The notes: a model not told the origin generated them from the letters alone. Numbered from the stretch's first letter, positions 45,135 through 54,197 are shown. The stretch: 64,000 nt of DNA from Streptomyces sp. LUP30 (GCF_001746365.1 NZ_MJAJ01000003.1:64251-128250), one strand, 5' to 3'. Made by a program: numbers and translations.

Positions 45135-45659
45135 ATGTCCGGGCTCGTCGACGCACTGGTGATCATGGCCGTGATCACGCTCGTGATCGTGCGGCAGTTC
45201 CGCGCAAGCCGCATCGACACGGACCGGCGATGGTGGCTCCTGCCCGGCATCCTGGCCGTCCTGGCGCTGCGCGAACCGCACCTCCTCGACGCGCATCACC
45301 CCACCACGGCGGCTCTGGTGCTCGGCGCCGAAGTGACCGTCGGCCTGGCCATGGGCGCGGCCTGGGCCTGGACCACCCGCATCTGGGTGGAGCCGGACGG
45401 CGCCGTCTGGAGCAAGAGCACCAAGGCGAGCGTCGCCGTCTGGGCCGTCGGCATCGGCCTGCGGCTGGGGCTCTTCGGAGTCGGCACGCTGCTGGGCGTC
45501 CACCAGGACAGCTCCGCCCTGATGCTGGCCCTCGCGACCACCCTGCTGGTCCGCTCGGGCCTGTTGGTCCGGCGTACGCAGTCCCTGCACCCGGCCCCCG
45601 CACCCGCCACGGCGTACGGTGACGGCGTGCCCCGGTCCGCGTGGAAGGAGCGCGTGTGA
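45135..45659 (+). CDS. Membrane protein, DUF1453 (CcdC-like)
   Basis: 174 residues from ATG 45135 with GGAGG at 45125-45129. Four hydrophobic segments: ALVIMAVITLVIV (about 7-20), WLLPGILAVLAL, a long AALVLGAEVTVGLAMGAAWAW, and VAVWAVGIGLRLGLFGVGTLL with ALMLALATTLLV. The pattern fits DUF1453/CcdC integral proteins of unknown role. Its stop overlaps the kinase start (GTGTGA, 45656-45659), so it is cotranslated with the NarL-type two-component system and may act as its membrane input partner; that is inference. In the opposite sense there is nothing coding. Confidence 0.78.
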   Translation: MSGLVDALVIMAVITLVIVRQFRASRIDTDRRWWLLPGILAVLALREPHLLDAHHPTTAALVLGAEVTVGLAMGAAWAWTTRIWVEPDGAVWSKSTKASVAVWAVGIGLRLGLFGVGTLLGVHQDSSALMLALATTLLVRSGLLVRRTQSLHPAPAPATAYGDGVPRSAWKERV

Positions 45660-46807
45660 GGGAGAACGGCTGGACCCGCTGGCCCTCACGGGAGGCTCTG
45701 AGCCCCAAGGAGGTCTCGCGTCCCAGGCGGCTGCTGGCCTGGGCGGTGAGGCTGCTGGTGCTGACCGCGCTGATGTGGGCGGCCTTCCACGACAGTCGTG
45801 TCCACGGGTGGATCGCGGTGGCCGGCGCCGGCGGAGTCCTGGTGGCCGGTGGGCTGGCATGGGCCCTGTTCCGGACCACACTCGAACACCGTCTGTGGCC
45901 GTCCCTGGCACTCGCCCTCATGCTGCTGGGTCTGGCGGTCGGGTCCGAGGCCGCCGGGTTCCGTTCGCCGGCCATCGTCCTGTGCTGCGGATGCGCCATC
46001 ACGGCCCTGGAGCGGTTGCCCTTGATCGCGGCCCTGCCGGTGGCCTCGGCGGGGTTCGCCGCTTTCGCCTTGGTCGACGACGGCAACGGTCTGACCTCGG
46101 CCTCCGTCATCGGGGGAATGGCCCTCGTCGGATACACCCTGCGTCTGGACGCCGAAGCCCGAGGCAACACGCAGCGGCTGCTCGCCCAGGAACGGGCGGC
46201 GCGCGCGGCCGAAGCGGAGTCCGCCGCGCTCGCCGAGCGGGCCCGTATCGCCCGGGAGATCCACGACGTTCTCGCCCACAGTCTCTCGGCCCAGCTCGTG
46301 CACCTGGAAGCGGCCAGGCTGCTGATCGAGCGGGGGGCGGACCGTGAGCGGATTCTCGAGCGCGTGGTGGCGGCCCGCGGGATGGCCCGTGACGGCCTGG
46401 ACGAGGCCAGACAGTCGCTCTCCGCCCTTCGGGGAGAACTGACGCCGCTGGAGGACTTCCTGAGCGATCTCGTCCGTGCCTCCGACGGCGCCGAGGTCAC
46501 GGTGGGGGGTGAACGCCGGCCGCTGTCGGCCGAGGCGTCGCAGGCTGTGCGCAGGGTCGCCCAGGAAGCCCTGACGAACGCCCGGAAGCACGCACCGGGC
46601 GCGAAGGTCCGCGTCAGGCTGGAGTACGGCCCGCGCGAAGTCACCCTGGACGTGCGGGACACGGGGGGTTCGCCGGGCGAACTCGCGGGGGTCGGGGGCG
46701 GGTACGGTCTGCTGGGCATGCGGGAGCGCGCGGAGTTGCTGGGCGGCTCGCTCGCCGCGGGACCGGGTGAGGAAGGGTTCGTGGTGACGCTGAAGGTGCC
46801 GGTATGA
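45656..46807 (+). CDS. NarL-type sensor histidine kinase (HisKA_3)
   Basis: 383 residues from GTG 45656, coupled by a 4-base overlap to the upstream DUF1453 protein; GGAAGGAG lies at 45643-45650. Several hydrophobic segments span residues 25-165, so sensing is within the membrane. The dimerisation and phosphoacceptor motif is ARIAREIHDVLAHSLSAQ (His about residue 205), class HisKA_3. The ATPase part has VRRVAQEALTNARKHAPGA (N box) and GGGYGLLGMRERAELLGG (G boxes). Its stop overlaps the response regulator start (ATGA). The signal is unknown. Confidence 0.9.
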   Translation: MRENGWTRWPSREALSPKEVSRPRRLLAWAVRLLVLTALMWAAFHDSRVHGWIAVAGAGGVLVAGGLAWALFRTTLEHRLWPSLALALMLLGLAVGSEAAGFRSPAIVLCCGCAITALERLPLIAALPVASAGFAAFALVDDGNGLTSASVIGGMALVGYTLRLDAEARGNTQRLLAQERAARAAEAESAALAERARIAREIHDVLAHSLSAQLVHLEAARLLIERGADRERILERVVAARGMARDGLDEARQSLSALRGELTPLEDFLSDLVRASDGAEVTVGGERRPLSAEASQAVRRVAQEALTNARKHAPGAKVRVRLEYGPREVTLDVRDTGGSPGELAGVGGGYGLLGMRERAELLGGSLAAGPGEEGFVVTLKVPV

Positions 46808-47487
46808 CCGAGGAGCCGGAGAGGAAGCCCGCCAGGGTGGTGGTGGCGGACGACCAGACGGTCGTCCGGGAAGGCATCGTGATGTTGCTCGGGCTGCTGC
46901 CGGGAGTCGAGGTCGTGGGGGCCGCGGGGGACGGGGACGAGGCGGTGCGACTCGTCGCCGAACTCGCCCCCGACGTGGTGCTGATGGACCTGCGCATGCC
47001 CCGCTGCGACGGAGTGGAGGCGACCCGGCGCATTCGCACGCAGCATCCGGGGACGCAGGTGGTGGTGCTCACGACCTACGCGGACGACGAGTCCCTGTTC
47101 CCGGCGCTGAAAGCGGGCGCGCGCGGCTATCTCACCAAGGACGCCGGCGGGGACGAGATCGTACGGGCGGTGCACAGTGTGCTGTCCGGGGACGCGGGGC
47201 TGTCGCCGAGCGTCCAGCGAAGGCTGCTGGAGCGTCTGTCGGCCCCCGAACCGGAGCCGGCGGAGCCCGCGGTCCCGCCCGACGGGCTGACCACACGGGA
47301 GGCGGAGGTGCTGGTGCTGATCGCCGACGGTCTCAGCAACCAGGAGATCGCGCGCAGGCTGAGCGTGTCCACTGCCACCGTGAAGACCCACATCAACAAC
47401 ATGTTCACCAAGACAGGGCTCAAAGGCCGCGCCCAGGCGGTGCGTTACGCGTATCGAAAGGGGTTGGTACGGCCGCCCACAGGGTGA
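46804..47487 (+). CDS. NarL/LuxR-family response regulator
   Basis: 227 residues, start ATG 46804 overlapping the kinase stop. Receiver domain residues 10-125: DDQTV acidic pocket, phospho-Asp in DVVLMDLRMP (about residue 61), Thr in VVLTTYADD, Lys in YLTKDAGG. The LuxR-type HTH is at 163-220: TTREAEVLVLIADGLSNQEIARRLSVSTATVKTHINNMFTK. It acts with the preceding kinase. The targets are not obvious from the sequence; the neighbouring DUF485/symporter operon starts 80 bp downstream and could be one. Confidence 0.93.
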   Translation: MTEEPERKPARVVVADDQTVVREGIVMLLGLLPGVEVVGAAGDGDEAVRLVAELAPDVVLMDLRMPRCDGVEATRRIRTQHPGTQVVVLTTYADDESLFPALKAGARGYLTKDAGGDEIVRAVHSVLSGDAGLSPSVQRRLLERLSAPEPEPAEPAVPPDGLTTREAEVLVLIADGLSNQEIARRLSVSTATVKTHINNMFTKTGLKGRAQAVRYAYRKGLVRPPTG

Positions 47488-47567
47488 ATGGCCGATTGGT
47501 CACCTGATGGGGTGAAGCGTGCAGGGAAGAAGAGTCAGGGATCTTCCCGTTCTGTCCATCCTTGGGC

Positions 47568-48146
47568 ATGCAGTCAAGCAACGGTCGTGCCCGTGCCGAC
47601 GGGGACGGTCCCGAGACCGGCGGTCCCACGTCGCACGCGCGTGAACACCACGAAGATCTGGACCGGGCTTTCATCGAGGCGGCAGGAGACCTGCACTACG
47701 AGGACCCGTGGTACGACGCTCTCGCCTCCGGCTGGGGCGAGTCGCCTGCTGTCGGTCCCCACGCGGGCGAGGTGCCGGCGGCGCGCCGGGAGCGGGAGAC
47801 CGGCCCCGCGGCGGCGGCCCAGGTCTATCTCGAGGTGCAGCGCAGTGCCGCATTCCAGGAAGTCCGCCGCCGGTACCGGCGCTTCGTGGTACCCGCCGTC
47901 CTCGGGTTCTTCCTCTGGTACGTGGCCTACGTCGTGGTCGCGACGACCGCGCCCGGGTTCATGGCGCGCCCCGTGGCGGGGGCGGTGAACATGGGGTTGC
48001 TCGCCGGCCTCGGGCAGTTCCTCAGCACGTTTCTGCTCACCTGGGCCTACGCCCGCCACGCTCGGCTGCGCAGGGACCGGGCGGCGCTCGAACTGCGCTG
48101 GGACACCCAGGAGCTGACGCGCGGAGCGAGGGGCGGTGTGTCGTGA
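47568..48146 (+). CDS. DUF485 membrane protein, partner of the solute symporter
   Basis: 192 residues from ATG 47568. About 85 hydrophilic residues rich in Glu/His/Gly precede a DUF485 domain: FQEVRRRYRRFVVPAVLGFFLWYVAYVVVAT, then GAVNMGLLAGLGQFLSTFLLTWAYARHA, two transmembrane segments. DUF485 proteins (YjcH type) are encoded next to ActP-type acetate symporters, as here. Its TGA overlaps the symporter GTG (48143-48146), so the two are cotranslated. The unusually long N-terminal arm, with HEDLDRAFIEAAGDLHYEDPWYDAL, is a Streptomyces feature whose role is unknown. Confidence 0.85.
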   Translation: MQSSNGRARADGDGPETGGPTSHAREHHEDLDRAFIEAAGDLHYEDPWYDALASGWGESPAVGPHAGEVPAARRERETGPAAAAQVYLEVQRSAAFQEVRRRYRRFVVPAVLGFFLWYVAYVVVATTAPGFMARPVAGAVNMGLLAGLGQFLSTFLLTWAYARHARLRRDRAALELRWDTQELTRGARGGVS

Positions 48147-49735
48147 CCGGCAACCATCAGACGCCGGCATTGCTGCTGTTCAGCGTCTTCGTCGCGGTGA
48201 CACTGGGGATCACCACCTGGGTCAGCCGCAGCCGGCGCGGTTCCGCGGAGGAGTTCTACGCGGGCGGACGGCTGTTCTCCCCCATGGAAAATGGTTTTGC
48301 CATCGCGGGCGACTACATGTCGGCCGCCTCCTTCCTGGGTGTCACCGGGCTCATCGCGCTGTTCGGATACGACGGGCTGCTGTACGTGGTGGGCTTCCTC
48401 GTCGCCTGGCTGCTGGTGCTGTTCCTCGTCGCCGAACTGGTGCGCAACTGCGGTCGCTTCACCCTCGCCGACGTGGTCGCCGCGCGCATGAGCGAGCGCC
48501 CGGTGCGCATCGCGGCGGGAACGTCCTCGGTCACCGTGTCCGTTCTCTACCTGGTGGCACAGATGGTGGGCGCGGGCAGTCTGGTCGCACTGCTTCTGGG
48601 CAACACGGGCGAGGCGGCACGGTCCTGGGCCGTCATCGGGGTCGGCGCGCTCATGGTCGTCTATGTGTCCCTGGGAGGCATGCGGGCCACCACCTGGATC
48701 CAGATCGTGAAGGCGGTGCTGCTGCTGGGCGGCACGGTCGTCCTCACCGTGCTCGTCCTGGTGCGCTTCCACGGTGACTTCGACCAGTTGCTGCGCACGG
48801 CCGCCGACCGCAGCGGGCACGGCGCCGCGTTCCTGGCGCCCGGGTTGAAGTACGGCGGGGACTGGACCGCGCGGTTCGACTTCATGAGTCTGGGGCTCGC
48901 GCTGGTGCTGGGCACGGCGGGCCTGCCGCACATCCTGTCCCGCTTCTACACGGTGCCGACCGCACAGGCCGCCCGGCGTTCCGCCGTCTGGGCGATCGGG
49001 CTGATCGGCGGCTTCTACCTGATGACGATCGTGCTCGGGTTCGGCGCGGCGGCGATCGTCGGCCCGCAGGCAGTGCGCGGTTCGAACGCGTCCGGGAACA
49101 CCGCGATGCCACTCCTGGCCCTCGATCTCGGGGGCGGCGCAGACTCCACGGGAGGGACGGTTCTGTTCGCGGTCGTGACGGCCGTCGCCTTCGCCACGAT
49201 CCTCGCCGTCGTGGCCGGCATCACCCTCGCCTCCTCGGCGTCGGTGGCGCACGACCTGTACGCCTCGCTGCGCCGACGGGACGCCGAACCGCGCAGCGAG
49301 GTCACGGTGGCGCGGGTGGCCGCCGTGGGCGTCGGCGTGGTCGCGATCGGCCTCGGTCTGCTGGCCCGCGACCTCAATGTCGCCTTCCTGGTCGGGCTGG
49401 CGTTCGCCGTCGCCGCGTCCGCGAACCTGCCGGCCTTGCTGTATTCGCTGTTCTGGCGGAGCTTCACCACCCGGGGCGCCGTGTGGGCGGTGTACGGCGG
49501 TCTGATCCCGGCCCTGGCGCTCGTCGTGCTGTCGCCGGTGGTGTCGGGCAGCCCCGATTCACTCTTCCCGGACCTGGACTTCCAGTACTTCCCCCTGCAG
49601 AACCCCGGCCTGGTCTCGATCCCGCTGGGCTTCGTGGCGGGCTGGCTGGGCACCGTGACCTCGACCGAGAGCGCGGACGAGGCCAAGCACGCGGAGACCG
49701 AGGTGCGGTCGCTGACCGGGGCGGGGGCCGCGTGA
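48143..49735 (+). CDS. Cation/carboxylate symporter of the SSS family (ActP-like)
   Basis: 530 residues from GTG 48143, 13 or so hydrophobic segments. SSS motifs: EEFYAGGRLFSPMENGFAIAGDYMSAASFLG in helix 1, SLGGMRATTWIQIVKAVLLL, GLPHILSRFYTVP, and ATILAVVAGITLASSASVAHDLY. These are typical of monocarboxylate (acetate, pyruvate) : sodium symporters. It is coupled to a DUF485 protein as in the E. coli yjcH-actP pair. It ends 51 bases from a convergent CitB-type response regulator, a family that often controls C4-dicarboxylate or citrate uptake, so that regulator may act on it; this is inference. Codon use is normal. Confidence 0.9.
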   Translation: MTGNHQTPALLLFSVFVAVTLGITTWVSRSRRGSAEEFYAGGRLFSPMENGFAIAGDYMSAASFLGVTGLIALFGYDGLLYVVGFLVAWLLVLFLVAELVRNCGRFTLADVVAARMSERPVRIAAGTSSVTVSVLYLVAQMVGAGSLVALLLGNTGEAARSWAVIGVGALMVVYVSLGGMRATTWIQIVKAVLLLGGTVVLTVLVLVRFHGDFDQLLRTAADRSGHGAAFLAPGLKYGGDWTARFDFMSLGLALVLGTAGLPHILSRFYTVPTAQAARRSAVWAIGLIGGFYLMTIVLGFGAAAIVGPQAVRGSNASGNTAMPLLALDLGGGADSTGGTVLFAVVTAVAFATILAVVAGITLASSASVAHDLYASLRRRDAEPRSEVTVARVAAVGVGVVAIGLGLLARDLNVAFLVGLAFAVAASANLPALLYSLFWRSFTTRGAVWAVYGGLIPALALVVLSPVVSGSPDSLFPDLDFQYFPLQNPGLVSIPLGFVAGWLGTVTSTESADEAKHAETEVRSLTGAGAA

Positions 49736-49786
49736 CGGGCTACGGACCCGCCGCTTGTCGTGCCGTCCGGGTGTTCCGCGGCCCCG

Positions 49787-50479
49787 TCACGGCGCCACCC
49801 ACGCGTACCGGTGTTCCGGGCGGCCCGTGTCGCCGTACTTGAGGGAGAGGTGCAGCCGTCCCGCCTGTTCCAGCTGTCGGAGGTAGCGCTGGGCGGTGGA
49901 GCGGCTGAGGCCGGTCTCGGCGGCGACCTCGTGGGCCGACAGGGGGTGGCGCGCGCGGTGCAGGACGGCGCAGATCAGGTCGGCGGTCGGTTCGGAGTGG
50001 CCGCTCGGCAGACCGGGGGAGGACGGCCCCGGGCCGGTGCGCAGAGCGCCGAAGATGCGGTCGACCTGCTCCTGACCTGCGACGCCGTAGCCGCCGACCC
50101 GGTCGACCGTGCGGCGCAGCGCGGCGTAGGAGTCCAGACGGGTGCGCAACGCTGCGAACGTGAAGGGTTTGACCAGGTAGTGCAGAGCGCCCAGCCGCAT
50201 CGCGCTCTGCACCGTCGTCACGTCGCCGGCCGCTGTGATCATGATGACGTCGGTGCCATGGCCCTGCTCCCGCATGCGGTGGACCAGGTCGAGACCGGTC
50301 CCGTCGGGCAGGTAGTGGTCGAGCAGGACCAGGTCGATGTTCCCCCGCTGCACGCAGGCGAGTCCCTGGGCAGCACTGTGGGCGCGGGCGGCGACCCGGA
50401 AACCGGGAACCTTTCCCACGTACTTGGCGTTGATCTCGGCGACACGGAAGTCGTCGTCCACCACCAGGACGTCAATCAT
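49787..50479 (-). CDS. CitB/DcuR-type response regulator without its own kinase
   Basis: 230 residues from ATG 50479. The receiver has DVLVVDDDFRVAEIN (acidic pocket), phospho-Asp in DLVLLDHYLPDGTGL (about residue 55), Thr in MITAAGD and Lys in YLVKPFTFAAL. A linker and a C-terminal HTH follow: PLSAHEVAAETGLSRSTAQRYLRQLEQAGRLHLSLKYGDTGRPEHRY. A paralogue with very similar layout and the same terminal GRPEHRY motif lies at 53517-54197 and has a kinase. This copy has none nearby. It is divergent from the ABC importer operon, across a palindrome-rich 160-bp region, so is likely its regulator. Confidence 0.9.
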   Translation of the reverse strand: MIDVLVVDDDFRVAEINAKYVGKVPGFRVAARAHSAAQGLACVQRGNIDLVLLDHYLPDGTGLDLVHRMREQGHGTDVIMITAAGDVTTVQSAMRLGALHYLVKPFTFAALRTRLDSYAALRRTVDRVGGYGVAGQEQVDRIFGALRTGPGPSSPGLPSGHSEPTADLICAVLHRARHPLSAHEVAAETGLSRSTAQRYLRQLEQAGRLHLSLKYGDTGRPEHRYAWVAP

Positions 50480-50531
50480 GGGGCCTCGCTCCTGAGGGCC
50501 AGGCGGGCTTCGAGCCCGTGTTTCGGCTTCG

Positions 50532-50593
50532 CTGTTGTAGCGCGAGCAAAACGAGCACAACAGGCCTTTGCAGGCAAAAGAAGCGCATGCGCT
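50532..50593. promoter_or_regulatory. Palindrome-rich control region between the orphan regulator and ABC operon
   Basis: It contains CTGTTGT ... ACAACAG (arms 50532-50538 and 50557-50563), TTTGC-AG-GCAAA (50567-50578), and the perfect 12-bp palindrome AGCGCATGCGCT (50582-50593). Direct CGAGCA repeats with a 9-base period sit between the outer arms. This is dense for 62 bp and probably binds the CitB-type regulator. Confidence 0.55.
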
Positions 50594-50639
50594 CAGAAGG
50601 CTGATGCTGTCTCGTGGGTCACCTCTACCGTCCCCGGCC

Positions 50640-51455
50640 ATGAGCGCACACACCAGTCCCGCCATCGAGCTGCGGGGCGCGAGCAAGGTCTTCAGGACCC
50701 CGTCGGGAGCTCCGCACACCGCCGTGCGGGAACTCGACCTCACCGTCGGTCACGGCGAGTTCGTGGCCGTCGTCGGACCGACCGGTTGCGGGAAGTCCAC
50801 CACGTTGACGCTGGTCAGCGGGTTGGAGGAGCCCACCCAGGGCGAGGTCCTGGTCGCCGGGCAACCCGTGCGTGGCGTCGGCGACAAGGTCGGTTTCGTC
50901 TTCCAGCAGGACGCGACCTTTCCCTGGCGCACGGTCCTGTCGAACGTCATGGCCGGCCCCCGCTTCCGCGGTGTGCCCAAGGCGGAGGCGAAGAGCAGGG
51001 CTCGTGAATGGCTCGCCCGGGTCGGACTCGCCGCCTTCGAGGACCGCTACCCGCACCAGCTCTCCGGCGGCCAGCGCAAGCGCGTCGCCCTCGCCGCGAC
51101 CTTCGTCAACGATCCCGAGATCCTTCTCATGGACGAGCCGTTCTCCGCGCTCGACGTGCAGACCAGGGCCCTGATGTCGGACGAGCTGCTCGAACTGTGG
51201 GAGGGCACGGGCGCGTCCGTCGTGTTCGTCACCCACGACCTGGAGGAGTCCATCGCGCTGGCCGACAAGGTCGTGGTGATGACCGCCGGTCCCGCGACCG
51301 TGAAGCAGGTCTTCGACATCGATCTGCCGCGGCCGCGCAAGGTCGAGTCGGTACGCCTGGAGCCACGGTTCATCGAGATCTACCGCGAGATCTGGGAGTC
51401 CCTCGGTGAAGAGGTCCGCATCACCCGCGAAAGAAGTGCCGCCCATGTCGCCTGA
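50640..51455 (+). CDS. ABC importer ATPase (SsuB/TauB/NrtD type)
   Basis: 271 residues from ATG 50640. Walker A VGPTGCGKSTTL (about residue 45), Q-loop FVFQQDATFPWRTVLSNV, signature LSGGQRKRVALAA, Walker B ILLMDEPFSALD, and H-loop VTHDLEES. The Q-loop context and DEPFSALDVQTRALM are characteristic of the nitrate/sulfonate/taurine/thiamine-precursor subfamily. The next gene begins 11 bases before this one ends, so they are cotranslated. The operon continues with a permease and lipoprotein. Substrate cannot be fixed from the ATPase. Confidence 0.93.
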   Translation: MSAHTSPAIELRGASKVFRTPSGAPHTAVRELDLTVGHGEFVAVVGPTGCGKSTTLTLVSGLEEPTQGEVLVAGQPVRGVGDKVGFVFQQDATFPWRTVLSNVMAGPRFRGVPKAEAKSRAREWLARVGLAAFEDRYPHQLSGGQRKRVALAATFVNDPEILLMDEPFSALDVQTRALMSDELLELWEGTGASVVFVTHDLEESIALADKVVVMTAGPATVKQVFDIDLPRPRKVESVRLEPRFIEIYREIWESLGEEVRITRERSAAHVA

Positions 51456-52308
51456 TCTCCTCAGCACGCCGGTGGCCGACGCGGTCCCGGCCCCCGACCG
51501 CGCCCATTCACGCGCGCGTGCCGCACGCAGACGCAAGATCGTCGTCATGGTGTTCCGGGTCCTGCTCCTGGTGGCGGTGCTCGCCCTGTGGGAGGGGTTG
51601 TCCCGCGCCGAGGTCATCGATCCGTTCAACTTCTCGATGCCGAGCAAGATCTGGGACCAGATCTACACCTGGCTGACGCACGGGACCGCGCTCGGCTCCC
51701 TGGGCGAACAGATCTGGTACACGCTCTACGAGGCGCTACTCGGCTGGATCATCGGCGTGGTCACCGGTGTCGTGTGCGGGATCGCGCTGGGACGGATCAC
51801 TTTCCTCGCCGACATCCTTGGTCCATACATCAAGGTGCTCAACTCCATACCCAGGATCGTGCTGGCCCCGATCTTCGTGATCTGGTTCGGGCTCGGACCG
51901 GCCTCCAAGGTCGCCTCGGCCGTCGTCCTGGTGTTCTTCCCGGTCTTCTTCAACGCCTTCCAGGGAGCCCGCGAGGTCGACCGCAACCTGGTCGCCAACG
52001 CCCGCATCCTCGGCGCGAGCGACCGCAGGGTGACCCTTCAGGTGGTCATCCCCTCCGCCACCTCCTGGATCTTCACCAGCCTGCACGTCAGCTTCGGCTT
52101 CGCACTCATCGGCGCGATCGTCGGCGAGTACATCGGCGCGACCAAGGGCATCGGGCTCCTCGTCGCCCAGTCCCAGGGCACCTTCAACGCGGCCGGTGTG
52201 TACGCGGCGATGGTCATCCTGGCCGTCGTCGCCCTGGTCGCCGAGGGGCTGCTGACCTTCGCCGAGAGCCGCATCTTCCGCTGGAAGCCGTCGGGCTCGG
52301 ACGGCTGA
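51445..52308 (+). CDS. ABC importer permease (SsuC/TauC type)
   Basis: 287 residues from ATG 51445, overlapping the ATPase gene by 11 bases. Six hydrophobic segments after a basic N-terminal arm; the first is VMVFRVLLLVAVLALWEGL. The EAA loop is AREVDRNLVANARILGASDRRVTLQVVIPSATSWIF. Good match to the BPD_transp_1 permeases of the sulfonate/nitrate/pyrimidine-precursor family. It forms the membrane dimer of the importer with the neighbouring ATPase. Confidence 0.93.
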   Translation: MSPDLLSTPVADAVPAPDRAHSRARAARRRKIVVMVFRVLLLVAVLALWEGLSRAEVIDPFNFSMPSKIWDQIYTWLTHGTALGSLGEQIWYTLYEALLGWIIGVVTGVVCGIALGRITFLADILGPYIKVLNSIPRIVLAPIFVIWFGLGPASKVASAVVLVFFPVFFNAFQGAREVDRNLVANARILGASDRRVTLQVVIPSATSWIFTSLHVSFGFALIGAIVGEYIGATKGIGLLVAQSQGTFNAAGVYAAMVILAVVALVAEGLLTFAESRIFRWKPSGSDG

Positions 52309-52442
52309 TCCCTCCTCGAACGCCCCCGGGTCGCCACCTGGCGAGCCCTCCTTCCCACCCCCCCCGGCTCTTCGCGCGCCGCTCGTTCCGCGCGCCGTTC
52401 CTCATCCCCGCATCGCCCTCTCACAAGGACGTGAACCCCGCC

Positions 52443-53504
52443 ATGCGCACAACCGCCAGATACACGGCCGTGGCCGCCGCCGGCCTGCTCGCCCTCTCCT
52501 CGCTCACCGCCTGTGCCAACGACGCCGCCGGCTCGGCGTCCAGCGGAGCCGACATCAAGGGCGACGGCAAGGGCACCAAGGTCAAGATCATGGTCGGCGG
52601 CCTGGACAAGGTCATCTACCTGCCCGCCATGCTCACCCAGCGGCTGGGCTACTTCGACGCCGAGGGCCTCGACGTCGAGCTGCTCAGCGAACCGGCCGGT
52701 GTGCAGGCCGAGACCGCGCTCGTCTCCGGCCAGGTGCAGGGCGCCGTGGGCTTCTACGACCACACCCTCGACCTCCAGGTGAAGGGCAAGGAGGTGGAGT
52801 CCGTCGTCCAGTTCTCGCAGGCGCCCGGCGAGGTGGAGATCGTGTCGACGAAGGCCGAGGACGACATCACCTCGCCCAAGGACTTCAAGGGCAAGAAGCT
52901 CGGCATCACGGGCCTCGGCTCCTCGACCGACTTCCTCACCAAGTACCTCGCCGTCAAGAACGGCGTGAAGGTCAGCGAGTTCACCCCCGTCGCCGTGGGC
53001 GCCGGGCCGACCTTCATCGCGGCGCTGCAGCAGGGCGCCATCGACGGCGGTATGACGACCGACCCGACCGTGGCGACGATCCTGGACAAGAAGGCCGGCA
53101 AGATCCTCCTCGACATGCGGACGCCGGAAGGCTCCCAGGAGGCGCTCGGCGGACCGTACCCGTCGTCGAGCCTGTACATGCAGACGAGCTGGGTCAACGG
53201 CCACAAGGACACCGTCCAGAAGTTGGCCAATGCGTTCGTCAAGACGCTCAAGTGGATGTCCACCCACAGTGCGAGCGACATCGCCGACAAGATGCCTGCC
53301 GACTACTCGCAGGGCAACAAGATGCTGTACTCCGTGGCCATCAAGAACACGTTGCCCATGTTCACCAAGGACGGCGTGATGCCCAAGAACGGCCCCGAGA
53401 CCGTGGAGAAGGTCCTCAAGGCGTTCAACCCGAACATCCAGAACGCCAAGGTGGACCTCGGCAAGACCTACACGACCGAGTTCGTCCAGAAGGCGACGGG
53501 CTGA
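52443..53504 (+). CDS. ABC importer substrate-binding lipoprotein (NMT1/SsuA type)
   Basis: 353 residues from ATG 52443. A lipoprotein signal ends in SSLTAC (Cys about residue 24). The NMT1/THI5-SsuA fold is seen in KVKIMVGGLDKVIYLPAMLTQRLGYFDAEGLDVEL, GQVQGAVGFYDHTLDLQ, KDFKGKKLGITGLGSSTDFLTKYLAVKNGV and GAGPTFIAALQQGAIDGGMTTDPT. These match proteins that bind aromatic, sulfonate or pyrimidine-like ligands; the ligand is unknown. It is third in the importer operon, after a 134-bp gap with a CACAAGGACG-like weak SD. It ends 12 bases from the convergent regulator gene. Confidence 0.92.
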   Translation: MRTTARYTAVAAAGLLALSSLTACANDAAGSASSGADIKGDGKGTKVKIMVGGLDKVIYLPAMLTQRLGYFDAEGLDVELLSEPAGVQAETALVSGQVQGAVGFYDHTLDLQVKGKEVESVVQFSQAPGEVEIVSTKAEDDITSPKDFKGKKLGITGLGSSTDFLTKYLAVKNGVKVSEFTPVAVGAGPTFIAALQQGAIDGGMTTDPTVATILDKKAGKILLDMRTPEGSQEALGGPYPSSSLYMQTSWVNGHKDTVQKLANAFVKTLKWMSTHSASDIADKMPADYSQGNKMLYSVAIKNTLPMFTKDGVMPKNGPETVEKVLKAFNPNIQNAKVDLGKTYTTEFVQKATG

Positions 53505-53516
53505 CGCTCGAGCGCC

Positions 53517-54197
53517 TCAGGCGCGGGTCGCCCACACGTAACGGTGTTCCGGGCGGCCCGCGTCGCCGTACTTCAGGGTCAGACGGGCCCTCCCCGTGCG
53601 CTCCAGAAGCTTCAGATAACGCTGCGCGGTCTGCCGGCTCACCCCCGTCCGATCGGCGATCTCCTGGGCGGACAAGGGCCCCTCGGCGCTCATCAGCGAC
53701 TGGCGTACGAGTTCGGCGGTGGTGGGGGAGTGCCCCTTGGGCAGGCCGGGCTCCGAACGGGCGGACAGCGCGCCGAAGATCCGGTCGACGTCGGCCTGTT
53801 CGGCCTCGCCGCCGCCGTCCAGGGTGCGGCGCAGATCCGCGTACGCCTCCAGCTTGGCCCGCAGACCGGCGAAGGCGAACGGCTTCACCAGGTACTGCAG
53901 CGCGCCCTGGCGCATGGCCGCCTGCACCGTCCCGACGTCCCGCGCGGCGGTCACCATGATCACGTCGGTCTGGTGTCCGCGTCGGCGCATCTCCTGGACG
54001 ACCGCCAGCCCCGTCTCGTCGGGCAGGTAGTGGTCCAGCAGGAGGAGGTCCACGCGGGGCAGCGTCTCCAGCCGGAGCAGCGCTTCGGCCGCGCTGTGGG
54101 CCTCGCCCGCGACACGGAAGCCGGGCACCTTCTCGACGTAGGCGGCGTTGACGCGGGCGACCCGGGTGTCGTCGTCCACGACCAGGACCTCGATCAT
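53517..54197 (-). CDS. CitB/DcuR-type response regulator
   Basis: 226 residues from ATG 54197. Receiver: EVLVVDDDTRVARVNA, phospho-Asp in DLLLLDHYLPDETGL (about residue 56), MVTAARD, YLVKPFAFAGL. HTH: PLSAQEIADRTGVSRQTAQRYLKLLERTGRARLTLKYGDAGRPEHRY. It is paired with the upstream kinase gene by an ATGA overlap. It closely parallels the orphan regulator at 49787-50479; both flank one ABC importer. The kinase is CitA/DcuS-like, so the signal is probably a small carboxylate or the importer's substrate. Likely targets are the importer genes. Confidence 0.92.
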   Translation of the reverse strand: MIEVLVVDDDTRVARVNAAYVEKVPGFRVAGEAHSAAEALLRLETLPRVDLLLLDHYLPDETGLAVVQEMRRRGHQTDVIMVTAARDVGTVQAAMRQGALQYLVKPFAFAGLRAKLEAYADLRRTLDGGGEAEQADVDRIFGALSARSEPGLPKGHSPTTAELVRQSLMSAEGPLSAQEIADRTGVSRQTAQRYLKLLERTGRARLTLKYGDAGRPEHRYVWATRA

